DNA of 64,000 nucleotides from Nectonema munidae (lineage: Eukaryota; Nematomorpha; Nectonematoida; Nectonematidae). Location: assembly GCA_030549495.1 (NCBI GenBank), contig JAUIRK010001031.1:186001-250000 (forward strand), written 5' to 3'. The position numbers and the translations under genes were made by a program. A model generated the notes under the pieces. The model was given only the letters and a program-made list of their open reading frames with translations. It made no database searches and had not been told where the DNA came from. This document shows positions 36,001 through 44,099 of this stretch, in pieces. Positions within the stretch are counted from its first letter, which is position 1. The number at the start of each line of letters is the position of its first letter.

Positions 36001-39000
36001 TGTGTGAATGTTGGGCAATGAAAAAATCAGATATCAGGCGTATGCAATCAACAGAAATGAGAATGTTGCGAATGATTTGTGGAAAAACGCTCTTAGACAA
36101 AGTCCCAAATGCTGTTCTCAGGAAAATGAGAGAAATGGGTATCTCGAAGAGCAAAGATTGCGTTGGCAGGGACATCTTGAGAGAATGGATGAACAAAGTT
36201 TGCTGAGGAGGGTGAGAGACGAGGTTGTGACTGAAAAAGCGAAGAAAGGGCGCCGCAAAAAATCATGGAAAGATGTGGTATACGCAGATTAGGGAAAAGG
36301 GGACTTTCTCGGGAAGGTGCACAACTGAGAAAGCAATGGAGACGATGCAAAAAATGAAAAAGGTTGACCCTGACTAGCCGGGATATAAGACCTTGTTCTC
36401 CTCCTGGAGACAAATAGATGATGATGATGATGATATAAAAGTGTTATGCATTCAAAACTGTATATGCGTAATTGTAAATTTTCAAGAATGTATCTAATAT
36501 AGAAATAAATTATAGGTTATCTACCTACATATATATTAAAATTTTGTTGAAAAATATTAACTTTTGATTTTGACTGTTAGTTCTCGTTATGGAAGGGTTA
36601 TTCAATTACCTTTAAAATGGTATCAAAAGATGCATCCAGAGATTTAAAAAAAAATCACAAAATTTTACGAGATAGAATGTAACTTTTCAAATTTTTTACG
36701 GACTCTACCAAACTTTCGAGTATATCACCCTTTTCAATAGTACAAAACCTACTATGACCCTCACATTAGCCTTCTCAAAATGTACTAATTTTCAAATAGT
36801 TCAGATACATTTAAAAGTCGATGAGAAAAGAATGGGACACTTCAGGGTGAATTCGCTGCTTTTGGAGAAAGCGAAAAGCGTTTCGGCCAGTAATTAGAGC
36901 TGGTGAACTGTTGTTGTGCCTGAAACTTATCTTTGGCTGAGCTGGTGTTGATGAGCTTGAAGAATTCATCTTGTATGTCATCAGGAAGATCGTCCAAAGC
37001 GCATCGAAAATGATTTTGAGCAAATAACAGCCTCACATTCCTCTTACTTGAATCATTCTCATGAAAATGTCCAAACTCTTATTGGAAACTTCACAAATGT
37101 TCTTTGATCAGTTGTAGCTCCTCTGTAAGTGGTTCTTAACTAAGTCATCAGCTTCTGATTCAACGATTCATTCTTCGTATGAGTATCAAAATGATTAGGA
37201 ATGCTTTATCACACATTTATTGAATTCATCTTAATGTCTCTATCCAATATAGAACATAAGGAAACCCGACCTCATTTATCGACAGTTTTGCATACGACAA
37301 AACCTAAATATAAAACAAAATAATAGACCCCTTTGGGGGTCATGACCAATAGTTTATTTAATTCTTTAATCCTTAGAAACACTTTCCAAGAAGTGTAGAT
37401 CTTTGTTATTGAGTGCATCGAATGCTAGTCCAACATTGAAGTGCTAAATAAATTTTTTGGGCAATAAAAATGTCATTAAACGTTAGAAATAAAAGGATGT
37501 TAAAAGTTGCGAATTAAAAAAGTAATGAACGCAAAAATATGTAGATTCAATATATATTATACAACTAATTTTGTGAACTATTAAAAAACTATTTTCATAT
37601 ACATTATGATAGATAAACATAAGATGCGTCGACTACATAAAATATAGAGAAAAAAATGTATGGTTTTAAAAATAGAGTATCGTTTAAAGTTCCTTAATAA
37701 ATTAAACTAACCATTTAACGATGAAGTTCATTCCAAGAAAACTGAAATTGAATCACATAAAATTTAAAACTAAAAGATTTAAATTTTATGTAATCGTTAA
37801 GTAGAAAAATAATGAAAGAAAAATTTGTTCACACAGTGCATCAATATTGATAGTTTGATATAATAAAAGCTTCAACTAAAAGAACAATCATTTTTTAAGA
37901 TTTTTCTAAAGATAGAAAAGGCCAATCTTCTATAAATAGATCTTATAGTTTAATGCGTTTTTACGTTGCATACGCAAGTAGAAAACTTTATCATGGGCGT
38001 CCGAAGGAAATAATGCAAGGAGAGGGGTCATTGCTATGAGCAAAGACAAAACGTGTTTTATACAGAAGTGGTAATAACAGCGTCAAACTCATGAATGAAA
38101 GTATATTGATAAAATATGCGAACAATTTTAAAAAATAATATTAAAAGGTATTTTAAATTGTGAATACTCACTAAATCATTCCTTTTATGTGATTTAATAT
38201 AGAAATGAACAAAACAATTTAACTAAATAAAGAAAATTAACTATTTAAAAAAGAAAAGATAAGGATGGCTAAAGGAATTATTTAATGTGAATTAAATGGA
38301 GTTTCCATCATTGCGGACGAAACTACTCACATATTAGTCACTGAACAACTGTATATTGGGGTACTGTTTGTTGAACTGCATTACCGACATAATGACACAG
38401 CCTACACGAAGAATTCCTTAGATTTGCTCCGGTAGAGAAGATGGATGCTGCAACAATTATAGAAATATATATATACGAAAAAAAAGGTCTTAACCTCGAC
38501 AAGCTCTATGGCCAAGGCTATGATGGATGCTCAACTATGGCAAGAAAACACCGTGTACAAATTTGGTGGTTCATGATCTGAACTGTTTCAAATGTACGCA
38601 ATGCGACTGGAACTGTAAAATCTATTATTTGATTTCCGTGACAGTCTAAAACGAATGCGACTAATTCCAAGTATACATATGTTGTATGAAACAAGATGGA
38701 GTGCAAAATATAAAAGTATAGGCATATTTTCAGAAAACTTTAGTGATATCTATGTACAGCTGGGGCAACAAGAAACAAGCCACATGAGTCACAGCGCAGA
38801 TCATTCAGATGTGCAACAGAAACCACAGTATTTCTCGTTCTTCTTAAGATCTTTGCTAAGTATTCAGCAATGGTTAAGCCAGTGACTCAACAACTAACTA
38901 TGCCTCGAATGTGAACATCAGATGCACAGGCTAAATCTAGGACGCTCCCTAGAAGAATATTATCGTCGCATTATCTATAACTCCTACATGGATTCTTTGA

Positions 39001-39965
39001 TTCAGTCTCAACTCGTTTTGACGAAAGTAACACCGCATATTTTTCTATATTTGCTCTACATCCAAAAGAAATAAAGCAAATAGAAAGAGATGAATTAAAA
39101 AAATTGTTTTATCGATCCAGAAACCATAAAATTAAAAATCTTTTCAAAGAAGCACTAGCATAGTATGGTGTGGGAAAGAATGGAAGCAAACTGAATCGAC
39201 TTTTTAAGGAAGACTCTACTTTTTCCTGATGTGTGCCGGCTATCTTCATTACACTGACACTTCATGTATATTCTTGTTTAAGGAATCTATAAAATGTCCA
39301 GGATTCTTGATTAAACTCATAAATTTCAATTAAATTAATTTTGACCAGCACAGAGCGATTCTTATTTTATCATAAAACTTCTCATCTCATTTGTTTAATT
39401 ACCTTTTTTAAATTGTCAGAATCATGTAAATATATAGTTAAATACCGTTTGCTGAGCAAAAAAGATAGTTATGAACTTTAATGGCAAATTACAGCACTTG
39501 TAATGTAGTTGAGGATTTGAAATATATGACTTTTTTATTTTCACAATTTTCATGATAGTATAAATTGAAAAAATATTAAAGTAAATAATAGAATTTACCT
39601 GATAAAGGTAATGGTACAGTCTAAACTAGATTTATACTCTAAGGTAACCCACATTAAATATTAGTTAAGTAAAAAGATAGCTACAATTTTTATATTAATT
39701 ACAAATAAATTTTATCACATAAATAATTAAATAGTAAGTAATATTTTTACCCGGGCATAATTTTATCGGAAGTTGATTTTAGAATCTTTGATACTTTTGC
39801 AGTAAATGGTGACTTAAACTTAACAATTTTTTTATTCTCAACTTCATAAGTTAATATTATATTATTTTTTAAAATAATATCATTTATTTTAAATTTTAGA
39901 GAAATTAGTTTAACAGAAAAACTCGAGGGAATAATAAGTGGAAACTCAGATTCATGCTCAGACAT
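23524..39965 (-). CDS. Fcp1: RNA polymerase II CTD phosphatase FCP1 (CTDP1), 9 exons
   Basis: FCP1 removes phosphate from the C-terminal repeat of RNA polymerase II so the enzyme can recycle; it acts in the nucleus with TFIIF. Exons, all with GT-AG borders and matching phases: 39,751-39,965; 28,483-28,672; 28,209-28,425; 25,761-25,914; 25,509-25,711; 25,250-25,447; 23,933-24,079; 23,711-23,879; 23,524-23,656. They total 1,626 nt, or 541 residues plus stop. Domain order is that of the family: N-terminal lipoyl-like fold, CPHPT...CAICG, catalytic DLDHT (159-163), IIDDRED (271-277), DDYLFYLEEIL helix, BRCT. Fly and human proteins run to roughly 900 residues; the acidic TFIIF-binding tail is not seen here. 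The 3' end is less certain than the core. Confidence 0.9.
24437..24520. repeat. Fragment shared with hAT at 27.1 kb
   Basis: AGATTGTGTGTTGTAGATAG and the following GCATGAGACACGATCCAACA match 27,112-27,155 with a few changes, and GCTGCTCAGGTACAAC recurs after a gap. The second copy lies inside the hAT at 26,842-28,163, so this is probably a scrap of the same family in an FCP1 intron. Confidence 0.55.
25250..28672 (-). CDS. Fcp1: FCP1 exons 2-6, catalytic phosphatase domain
   Basis: Exon 2 (28,483-28,672) carries CPHPTLFLDICAICGEEV and FVHSIPELRV. Exon 3 (28,209-28,425), after a 57-bp intron, carries LVLVVDLDHTLVHTT and WYHTKVRPGTKHFLKRM; DLDHT is the DxDxT active site whose first Asp takes the phosphate. 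Exon 4 (25,761-25,914) has ELHICTFGARAYAHTIA and SHRILSREEF. Exon 5 (25,509-25,711) has FPCGESLVCIIDDREDVW and YFEHTGDIN, then an Asn/Ser-rich linker. Exon 6 (25,250-25,447) has an acidic stretch, then DDYLFYLEEILVKIHQSYF. Every catalytic residue I expect is present. Exons 3 and 4 are separated by a 2.3-kb intron holding a hAT. Confidence 0.93.
26842..28163 (+). mobile_element. hAT element in FCP1 intron 3
   Basis: The left end is CAGGGTTTCTCGACTG and the right end read inward CAGGGTTTCTCAACCG, a hAT-type inverted repeat. Around 27,030-27,160 the plus strand shows shifted frames resembling the hAT C-terminus (CEEEFS, then K.KYRGRLRVVDGMRHD). Flanking 8-mers (CTCAAAAT and CAGACCAT) match only partly, so the insertion is old. 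It lies between FCP1 exons 3 and 4. Confidence 0.6.
29020..31130 (-). repeat. Composite repeat, copy ii (right module and about 10 units)
   Basis: In reverse orientation: right module at 29,020-29,260 (ends GCTATTTTCACGATAGTTGA, matching copies i, iii and iv), then about ten diverged tandem units from 29,390 to 31,130, each marked by a variant of CCATGCTGATTTCATTT and CTCAGTTTTC. No left module was recognised beyond 31,200. It lies in FCP1 intron 1. The plus-strand frame at 29,008-29,202 is part of the repeat, not a gene. Confidence 0.75.
31131..32479. other. Unassigned part of FCP1 intron 1
   Basis: No exon seen. Bases 31,940-32,420 are richer in C than the surroundings and lead into a Tigger-like coding remnant, so they may be its 5' part. 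Confidence 0.4.
32480..33060 (+). mobile_element. Tigger/pogo-type transposase remnant
   Basis: Plus-strand frames read MPQGLLTHRLHNKQEGLDDV, RDWIKKLDKSFSPKKSNIAL, then VLGNAPPPPHQ where catalytic VLDNCPAHP is expected. MNQSIIKNIKTPHRSLLADR and FTNINVLDALHLL follow. This is the C-terminal part of a pogo/Tigger DDE transposase. The catalytic Asp is replaced by Gly, part of the domain is deleted at a C run (about 32,607-32,617), and stops and shifts occur, so it is dead. Confidence 0.75.
33061..33634. other. Unassigned part of FCP1 intron 1
   Basis: Likely the 3' noncoding part of the Tigger-like remnant at first, then unassigned A+T-rich sequence. Confidence 0.35.
33635..33785. mobile_element. 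150-bp inverted-repeat element with two CRE-type palindromes
   Basis: TTCACAATTGACGTCAAC at the left is repeated inverted at the right (GTTGACGTCAATTGTGAA). Each arm contains TTGACGTCAA, itself a palindrome with the CREB/ATF core TGACGTCA. Between them are two G runs (33,661-33,671 and 33,734-33,746) and two further AGTTGACAT copies. It looks like a tiny MITE; no clear target duplication was seen. Confidence 0.7.
34261..34472. mobile_element. 212-bp insertion with 10-bp target duplication
   Basis: Flanked by AAAATTATAC at 34,251-34,260 and 34,473-34,482. The inserted sequence is less A+T-rich than its host and includes GTATAAAACGG and, near its end, CTCAATAAAA, so it could be a short LTR-like or SINE-like unit. 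I cannot assign the family. Confidence 0.55.
35400..36430 (+). mobile_element. 5'-truncated RTE-like LINE with GAT-repeat tail
   Basis: Starts within the RT domain (VGVHQGSVLSN), with YADD decayed to YAND near 35,510. It continues through GLKINVSKTKAIKF-type sequence, then the 204-codon frame 35,592-36,206 with a Cys/His group (CAKYGKR, CSLCKMWVHKRCSG) and MRMLRMICG. After a shift at about 36,120 it resumes RLRWQGHLERMDEQ and KKGRRKKSWKDV. The 3' end has TCTCCTCCTGGAGAC and a (GAT)n tail at 36,417-36,434. The tail and truncation fit target-primed insertion. A zinc-binding group between RT and C-terminus is a feature of this LINE family. Confidence 0.85.
36671..38279 (-). mobile_element. ZBED-like hAT fragment (36.80-37.10 kb) and unassigned flank
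   Basis: On the minus strand, 36,842-37,060 reads LLFAQNHFRCALDDLPDDIQ then DEFFKLINTSSAKDKFQ. This resembles the segment before the dimerisation domain in ZBED5-type hAT transposases (LDDLPD-IQ-EF-L-S...D-F). The frame is lost on both sides. From 37,100 to 38,279 no clear feature was found. All lies in FCP1 intron 1. Confidence 0.45.
38280..39240 (+). mobile_element. ZMYM1-like hAT transposase remnant
   Basis: Plus-strand frames read SIIADETTHILVTEQLYIGV, later PVEKMDAATI, LNLDKLYGQGYDGCSTMA, then LYETRWSAKYKSI and FSIFALHPKEIKQIERD. This is the catalytic region of hAT transposases related to vertebrate ZMYM1. Many stops and shifts make it a relic; no ends were found. It lies in FCP1 intron 1, 0.5 kb from exon 1. 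Confidence 0.75.
39751..39965 (-). CDS. Fcp1: FCP1 exon 1, N-terminal lipoyl-like domain
   Basis: Encodes residues 1-71 (MSEHESEFPLIIPSSF...) plus two bases. An in-frame TGA directly precedes the ATG, which fixes the start. The beta-rich pattern ending STSDKIMPG matches the biotinyl/lipoyl-like N-terminus of FCP1, which in other animals runs into a Gly-Cys-x-His-Pro motif. The exon ends in GG and the next coding exon, over 11 kb away, starts with C, giving Gly and reading PGDPLALVILGCPHPT. That junction reproduces the family's order. The donor is CCCGG/GTAAAAAT. The link across 11 kb needs a transcript to confirm. Confidence 0.75.
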
Positions 39966-40734
39966 TCAAAAAACAAAAAATAGAATATATCGATATTAAA
40001 AAATATTTTAAAAATATTTATTATTAGTAAATAAAAATACAAAATAGAAGTGATGTAACTATCATTAGTGCATCCTAATCGCTCAATGAGTGAATGTTAA
40101 TTTAGACTAAAAGAAAGAATGGATCGAAAAAAATTTTTAATGGATCAAATTTTTAGATGTAGTGGCTTCTAGAATTCTAAAGTATACAAAAATTGTATTC
40201 TTTCAATTTTTATGCTTATATAATGAACATGTTACATAATAGAAAGCATAATCAAAAGAAAAATACACATGAATATGATGATCTTGAACAAGGGTTGGCA
40301 ACATGCGCCTCCTTGAGCCTGTGTGTACTAGATCCATTTGACCTTGTGAAAAAAATAACAAAAGTAAATAAAGGTTATTTCCTGATTTAATTATATATTA
40401 TTACTGGTTGTTTATTTTGTTGAAAGTGAGTTAGAGTTTGAGTTGACACCATATAATTTTAAAAAACTTGTCAACTAAAATATACTTCACATCAACGTCT
40501 TGGCTATTGCCAGTGTTGGGCGATAAATCACAGCTGATATATATCAATCTATATATATGAGTAATATATATCAAGACCCAAATATAAATTAATTTTTTTG
40601 AAAAAGCACACTTACATATGGATATATACTATCATTAATTAATGTGAGTAGAATATAAATATGAGAGATTTCAATCTTTATTTCATCGAGTACATTCACG
40701 ATTAATCCATAAGATGTGAAAGTGTAGGTAGGTA
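39966..40734 (-). promoter_or_regulatory. Upstream region of FCP1
   Basis: The FCP1 promoter must lie here if exon 1 is right. The A+T-rich sequence has many TATA-like runs and none stands out. CAGTGTTGGGCGATAA at 40,513 resembles a hAT end but has no partner. Confidence 0.35.
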
Positions 40735-41651
40735 CAGGGCTGTTTGCAAGCCGATTTGACCGATGTTATCAAATTGGGCCCGGTGCCAAATTGATAGGTG
40801 CCTTGAAGGAGCTCCGCGCTTGCAGGCCTTTTTCTGTATTATATTAGGTACAAAATACTACTTAAAACGTAAAATGAAGGTGATATAATCTTTCCCATAA
40901 TATTATTTTTTTACGCATAATGAATAAAAATATGTCACTTCCTTTAGCAATGGCGAATTTTTTCACTTTTCAATGCACTTTTTTAAACATTTAAATTTTC
41001 TATAGCTTCAAATTTCAATAAAGAAATTTTATCGCTAAAATTTTAAAAAACCTTTATAAAATCACATGAAAAAAATTATTTTTTACAGACATCCAACTAA
41101 AATCTATAAATTTATGTTCTAAAATTGGGTTTTTTATTACTTGAGATCTTGGACGATTTTTAAGAGGAATCTGATAAAAAACAATAGTTTACATTTACTA
41201 ATGTTTTCATTGCCTTGAGGATTTATTTAACGATGCCCATAACTGTTGCATCAAGGGAAAGAGGCTTTTCAAAGCTGAAACTAATTAAAACCTACTTGAG
41301 GTCTACGGTTTCACAAGAAAGACTTAACAGCTTGGCAATGATTCTATAGAAAACAAGATTGATAAAGCTATTGACTTTGAAAATATTTTGAAAGATTTTG
41401 TTAATAAAAGAACTAGAAGAGCCTTTTTCTAAAAGAATATATAATTGCTTAATTTGCCTCTCTTAATGTTAAAAGTAAAACAATAAAAGTATCCATATTG
41501 CCTTTAAATTTTTTTATACCAAACATTAAATGTCCATTTTTTTGGTTTGTATGTGTATTTTATATGAAATACCAATACATTTTACTATGAAGAGCCAGGG
41601 CCCCTCTATCAGATTTCTAATTGGGCCCCGCATTTCCTAGCACCGACCCTG
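40735..41651 (+). mobile_element. 917-bp hAT derivative with target duplication
   Basis: Left end CAGGGCTGTTTGC; right end read inward CAGGGTCGGTGCT. Flanks are GGTAGGTA (40,727-40,734) and GGTATGTA (41,652-41,659), 7 of 8 identical. Near 41,235-41,420 the plus strand reads TVASRERGFSKLKLIKTYLR and STVSQERLNSLAM. After a one-base shift it resumes IENKIDKAIDFENILKDFVN. This is the hAT dimerisation domain of the ZMYM1-like kind. The catalytic part is absent, so this is an internally deleted, nonautonomous copy. Confidence 0.85.
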
Positions 41652-41759
41652 GGTATGTATGTAAGAATCAATATTGTAGATGTGGGTGTACTTATTTATC
41701 AGATGTTATGGAGTATCATTATTTTTAAGCATATTTTTCTTCTTTGACTACAGTTTGTC

Positions 41760-42740
41760 ACCAAGTTAGGGATCAGTAGCTGCGATCTCCTATCTCCACT
41801 TTTCAAGATACTTTGCGTTATCTTCTCTCAGTTCAAGATTATTCAATCGTTACTTCAGACCGTCTTTCCATCTTTTGCGTCGTCTTCACCTAGTTCTCGT
41901 TTGAACCACTTTCTTGTCCTGCGTTTGACGTACAGCATCATCTTCTTTCCTTTTTATTTTTTATTCGATCCTTCAGTGTCACTCCTATCATCTTGCATCT
42001 TCATATCGATAGCAGTTAACTTCCACTCATCTTTATTCTTCAAGCTTCAGAATTCGTATCCATATATCAATACTGCGTGAACGATTTTTATGTATATCTT
42101 CGCTTTGAGCTTCATTGGTATTCATTTTTCATTGATAACCGTTTTCACCTCTTTCCACCTCAACAGTCTAGCAATGACCCCGGCTTGAATATCTACTTCA
42201 CAACATCCTCTATTAGTAATTTGGGAGCCCAAGTATTTAAAACTTCGTACCTTTTTGTCATGTCTATTTTAATGATTATCTGATTTTTTTTTTTTTTGCT
42301 ACAACACATAAATTTGGTCTTTTTTGCCTTTATCTCTAGTCTAAATGTCTCTAAACTTTACTTCCACTTTATCGTTTCTCTTTAAGTTGTTCCTTGTTAT
42401 CTCCAATATAACAAAGTCATCTGCAAATAGGAGTTTCCAAAGGTCTTTTTTCTTAGATGTTTGGATAATTCTTCAAAAAACAACCCAAACCACAATGGGC
42501 TCAATGCTGATCTCTGATGTAGTAATGTTCATACTTCGAATTCTCATGAAATCTGTTTTGCCTTATTAATAGTTCTTTTTAATCTTTGTAGATTTTTTCA
42601 ACTAACACAACCAATTTCTCCGATACTCCTTTTTACGCAAGAACCTTGAATATAGTATCATATGTTTTTTCTAAAACAGAAACTAAAGGATTTACGTCAA
42701 AACTTTTTTCTATTAATTGTTTTGTAACAAAAATGGGATC
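41760..42740 (-). mobile_element. LINE reverse-transcriptase remnant
   Basis: On the minus strand, from 42,740: VSVLEKTYDTIF, the RT active-site box KLLFADDFVILEI near 42,410-42,440 (FADD intact), KAKKTKFM, SFKYLGSQITNRG near 42,230, then a decayed C-terminus to about 41,760. SFKYLGS and the box order fit RTE-like or related LINEs. Several stops and shifts. Confidence 0.75.
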
Positions 42741-43379
42741 TAGTACATTTTCCAGGCATATTTCCAAACTGTACTAAATGCCAGTAATTTTTCATTTGTA
42801 TATTTTTTTTAATAAATTCATTTTTAGGAAGAAAAGTTTATTTTAACTTCCAAAAAACTGTTTTGATAAATTTTCACCCTTAAACGAAAAATGTGTCGGT
42901 AAATATAAAGAGTATGTGGTTAAAAATTGTATTTTAAAATTTCTTTAATCATAAAAAAAATTGTATAAGCCATGCAACAAAAGTCTTAAGTTAGGAACGT
43001 CATTTGAATTATTCCATGGGGGCACCACTATACCTTTACAAGTTCAAATTGGCCCTAAGGAAGATCAAATTGGCACTAACCAAATTTAAATTGGCACTAA
43101 GCAAATTCAATTGATACTAAGAATATTAAAAGATTTTGTTTGCTAATATCTAAAATATCTTTAGATTTACTTTATTTAAAGAAAAAGAAAGTTTGCTCAT
43201 TTATTTTGTTCAAGGTATATACATTTTCAAGTTCAATTTGGCACTAAGTTAATTCAAATTTAATGAAATAAAGCAAATACCTTATATTTAATGAAATATA
43301 GATTTATTGCAAATAAACCAGATTAAACTTTGATAGATTCAGAAATATTTTTTTTCCAATTTATTAAGTCTAAATTCAT
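42741..43379. repeat. Short imperfect tandem repeat in spacer
   Basis: Around 43,042-43,130 a motif of about 22-26 bp centred on CAAATTGGCACTAA is repeated about four times with changes, and TTCAATTTGGCACTAAG recurs at 43,239. Otherwise no feature was seen. Confidence 0.5.
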
Positions 43380-43640
43380 ATCTTGGTTGTTGAGAAACTT
43401 TTTCCTGTTCTAAAAGAAACGAATTTTTTTCAGCAAGTTTTTTTTCACTTCATTTTTAATAATTACCCTTAAGTTACCTATAGGATTCAACATTGGAGAC
43501 TATACTGTCCAAGTCTCAAAATTTGAAAATTTTCGAACAAATTAAAATTCAATATTAATTCCATTTAGGAATGAGAGGGATCATTATTATCTAAAACTAA
43601 CACTGCTGTGACATATTAAAAATTCATCGTTTTTTAAAGA
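43380..43640 (-). mobile_element. Tc1/IS630-type transposase fragment
   Basis: On the minus strand: AVLVLDNNDPSHS (second catalytic Asp region), then after a stop and shift LRLGQYS, SPMLNPIGNLRVIIKNEVKK, matching the YSP-LNPIEN-W-IK pattern that carries the last catalytic acid. Only this C-terminal part is present. Confidence 0.6.
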
Positions 43641-44099
43641 AAGAAAGGAAGATTTATATTTATATACATTGGATAATGAGCATATTGTATTGAGTAAAAT
43701 TTTTGATTACAAATTATGCAAGGGTGTGTAGAAGGCCTTATAGCCGCTGTTATATACACCCTGAATGAAAAACTGACATTAAAAAGAATATTGTTTCATA
43801 TCATATTATTTATAGTGTAGCTGAACAAAAAAAAATAAAAATGAGCACAAAAAAATATAATTGTATTTATATAAATAATATACAAAAAGCACAAGGAACG
43901 TGGAAAGTATAGGAGATGACGTTGGTTGAGAGGAAGTTGATAGAGAGAGAAGAAAAGGATGAGATCCCATAGTTCCAGAAAAAGTGATTAGATGTTGAGG
44001 TAATAAAATAATATTTATAAGAGACAAAGATATGCATAAAATAGAGAAGTAGAAGATATATAGATAATCAACTAGAACATGCGTAGCAGTATTTTATTT
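43641..44099. other. Unassigned spacer
   Basis: No motif was recognised. The minus-strand 73-codon frame here is hydrophobic, low in complexity, and probably chance. Confidence 0.4.

Larger units (their letters stand above)
33840..36670 (+). repeat. Composite repeat, copy iii, split by two insertions
   Basis: Left module 33,840-34,555, interrupted at 34,261-34,472; about five tandem units at 34,560-35,350; right module 36,432-36,670 (AAAGTGTTATGCATTCAAAA...CTTTAAAATGGTATCAAA). A LINE at about 35,400-36,430 lies exactly at the array/right-module junction, as shown by copy iv, where the two halves are continuous near 48,790-48,860. Confidence 0.75.

Noticed and set aside
40513-40734. hAT end CAGTGTTGGGCGATAA
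   Set aside because: No matching inverted end or duplication found nearby.
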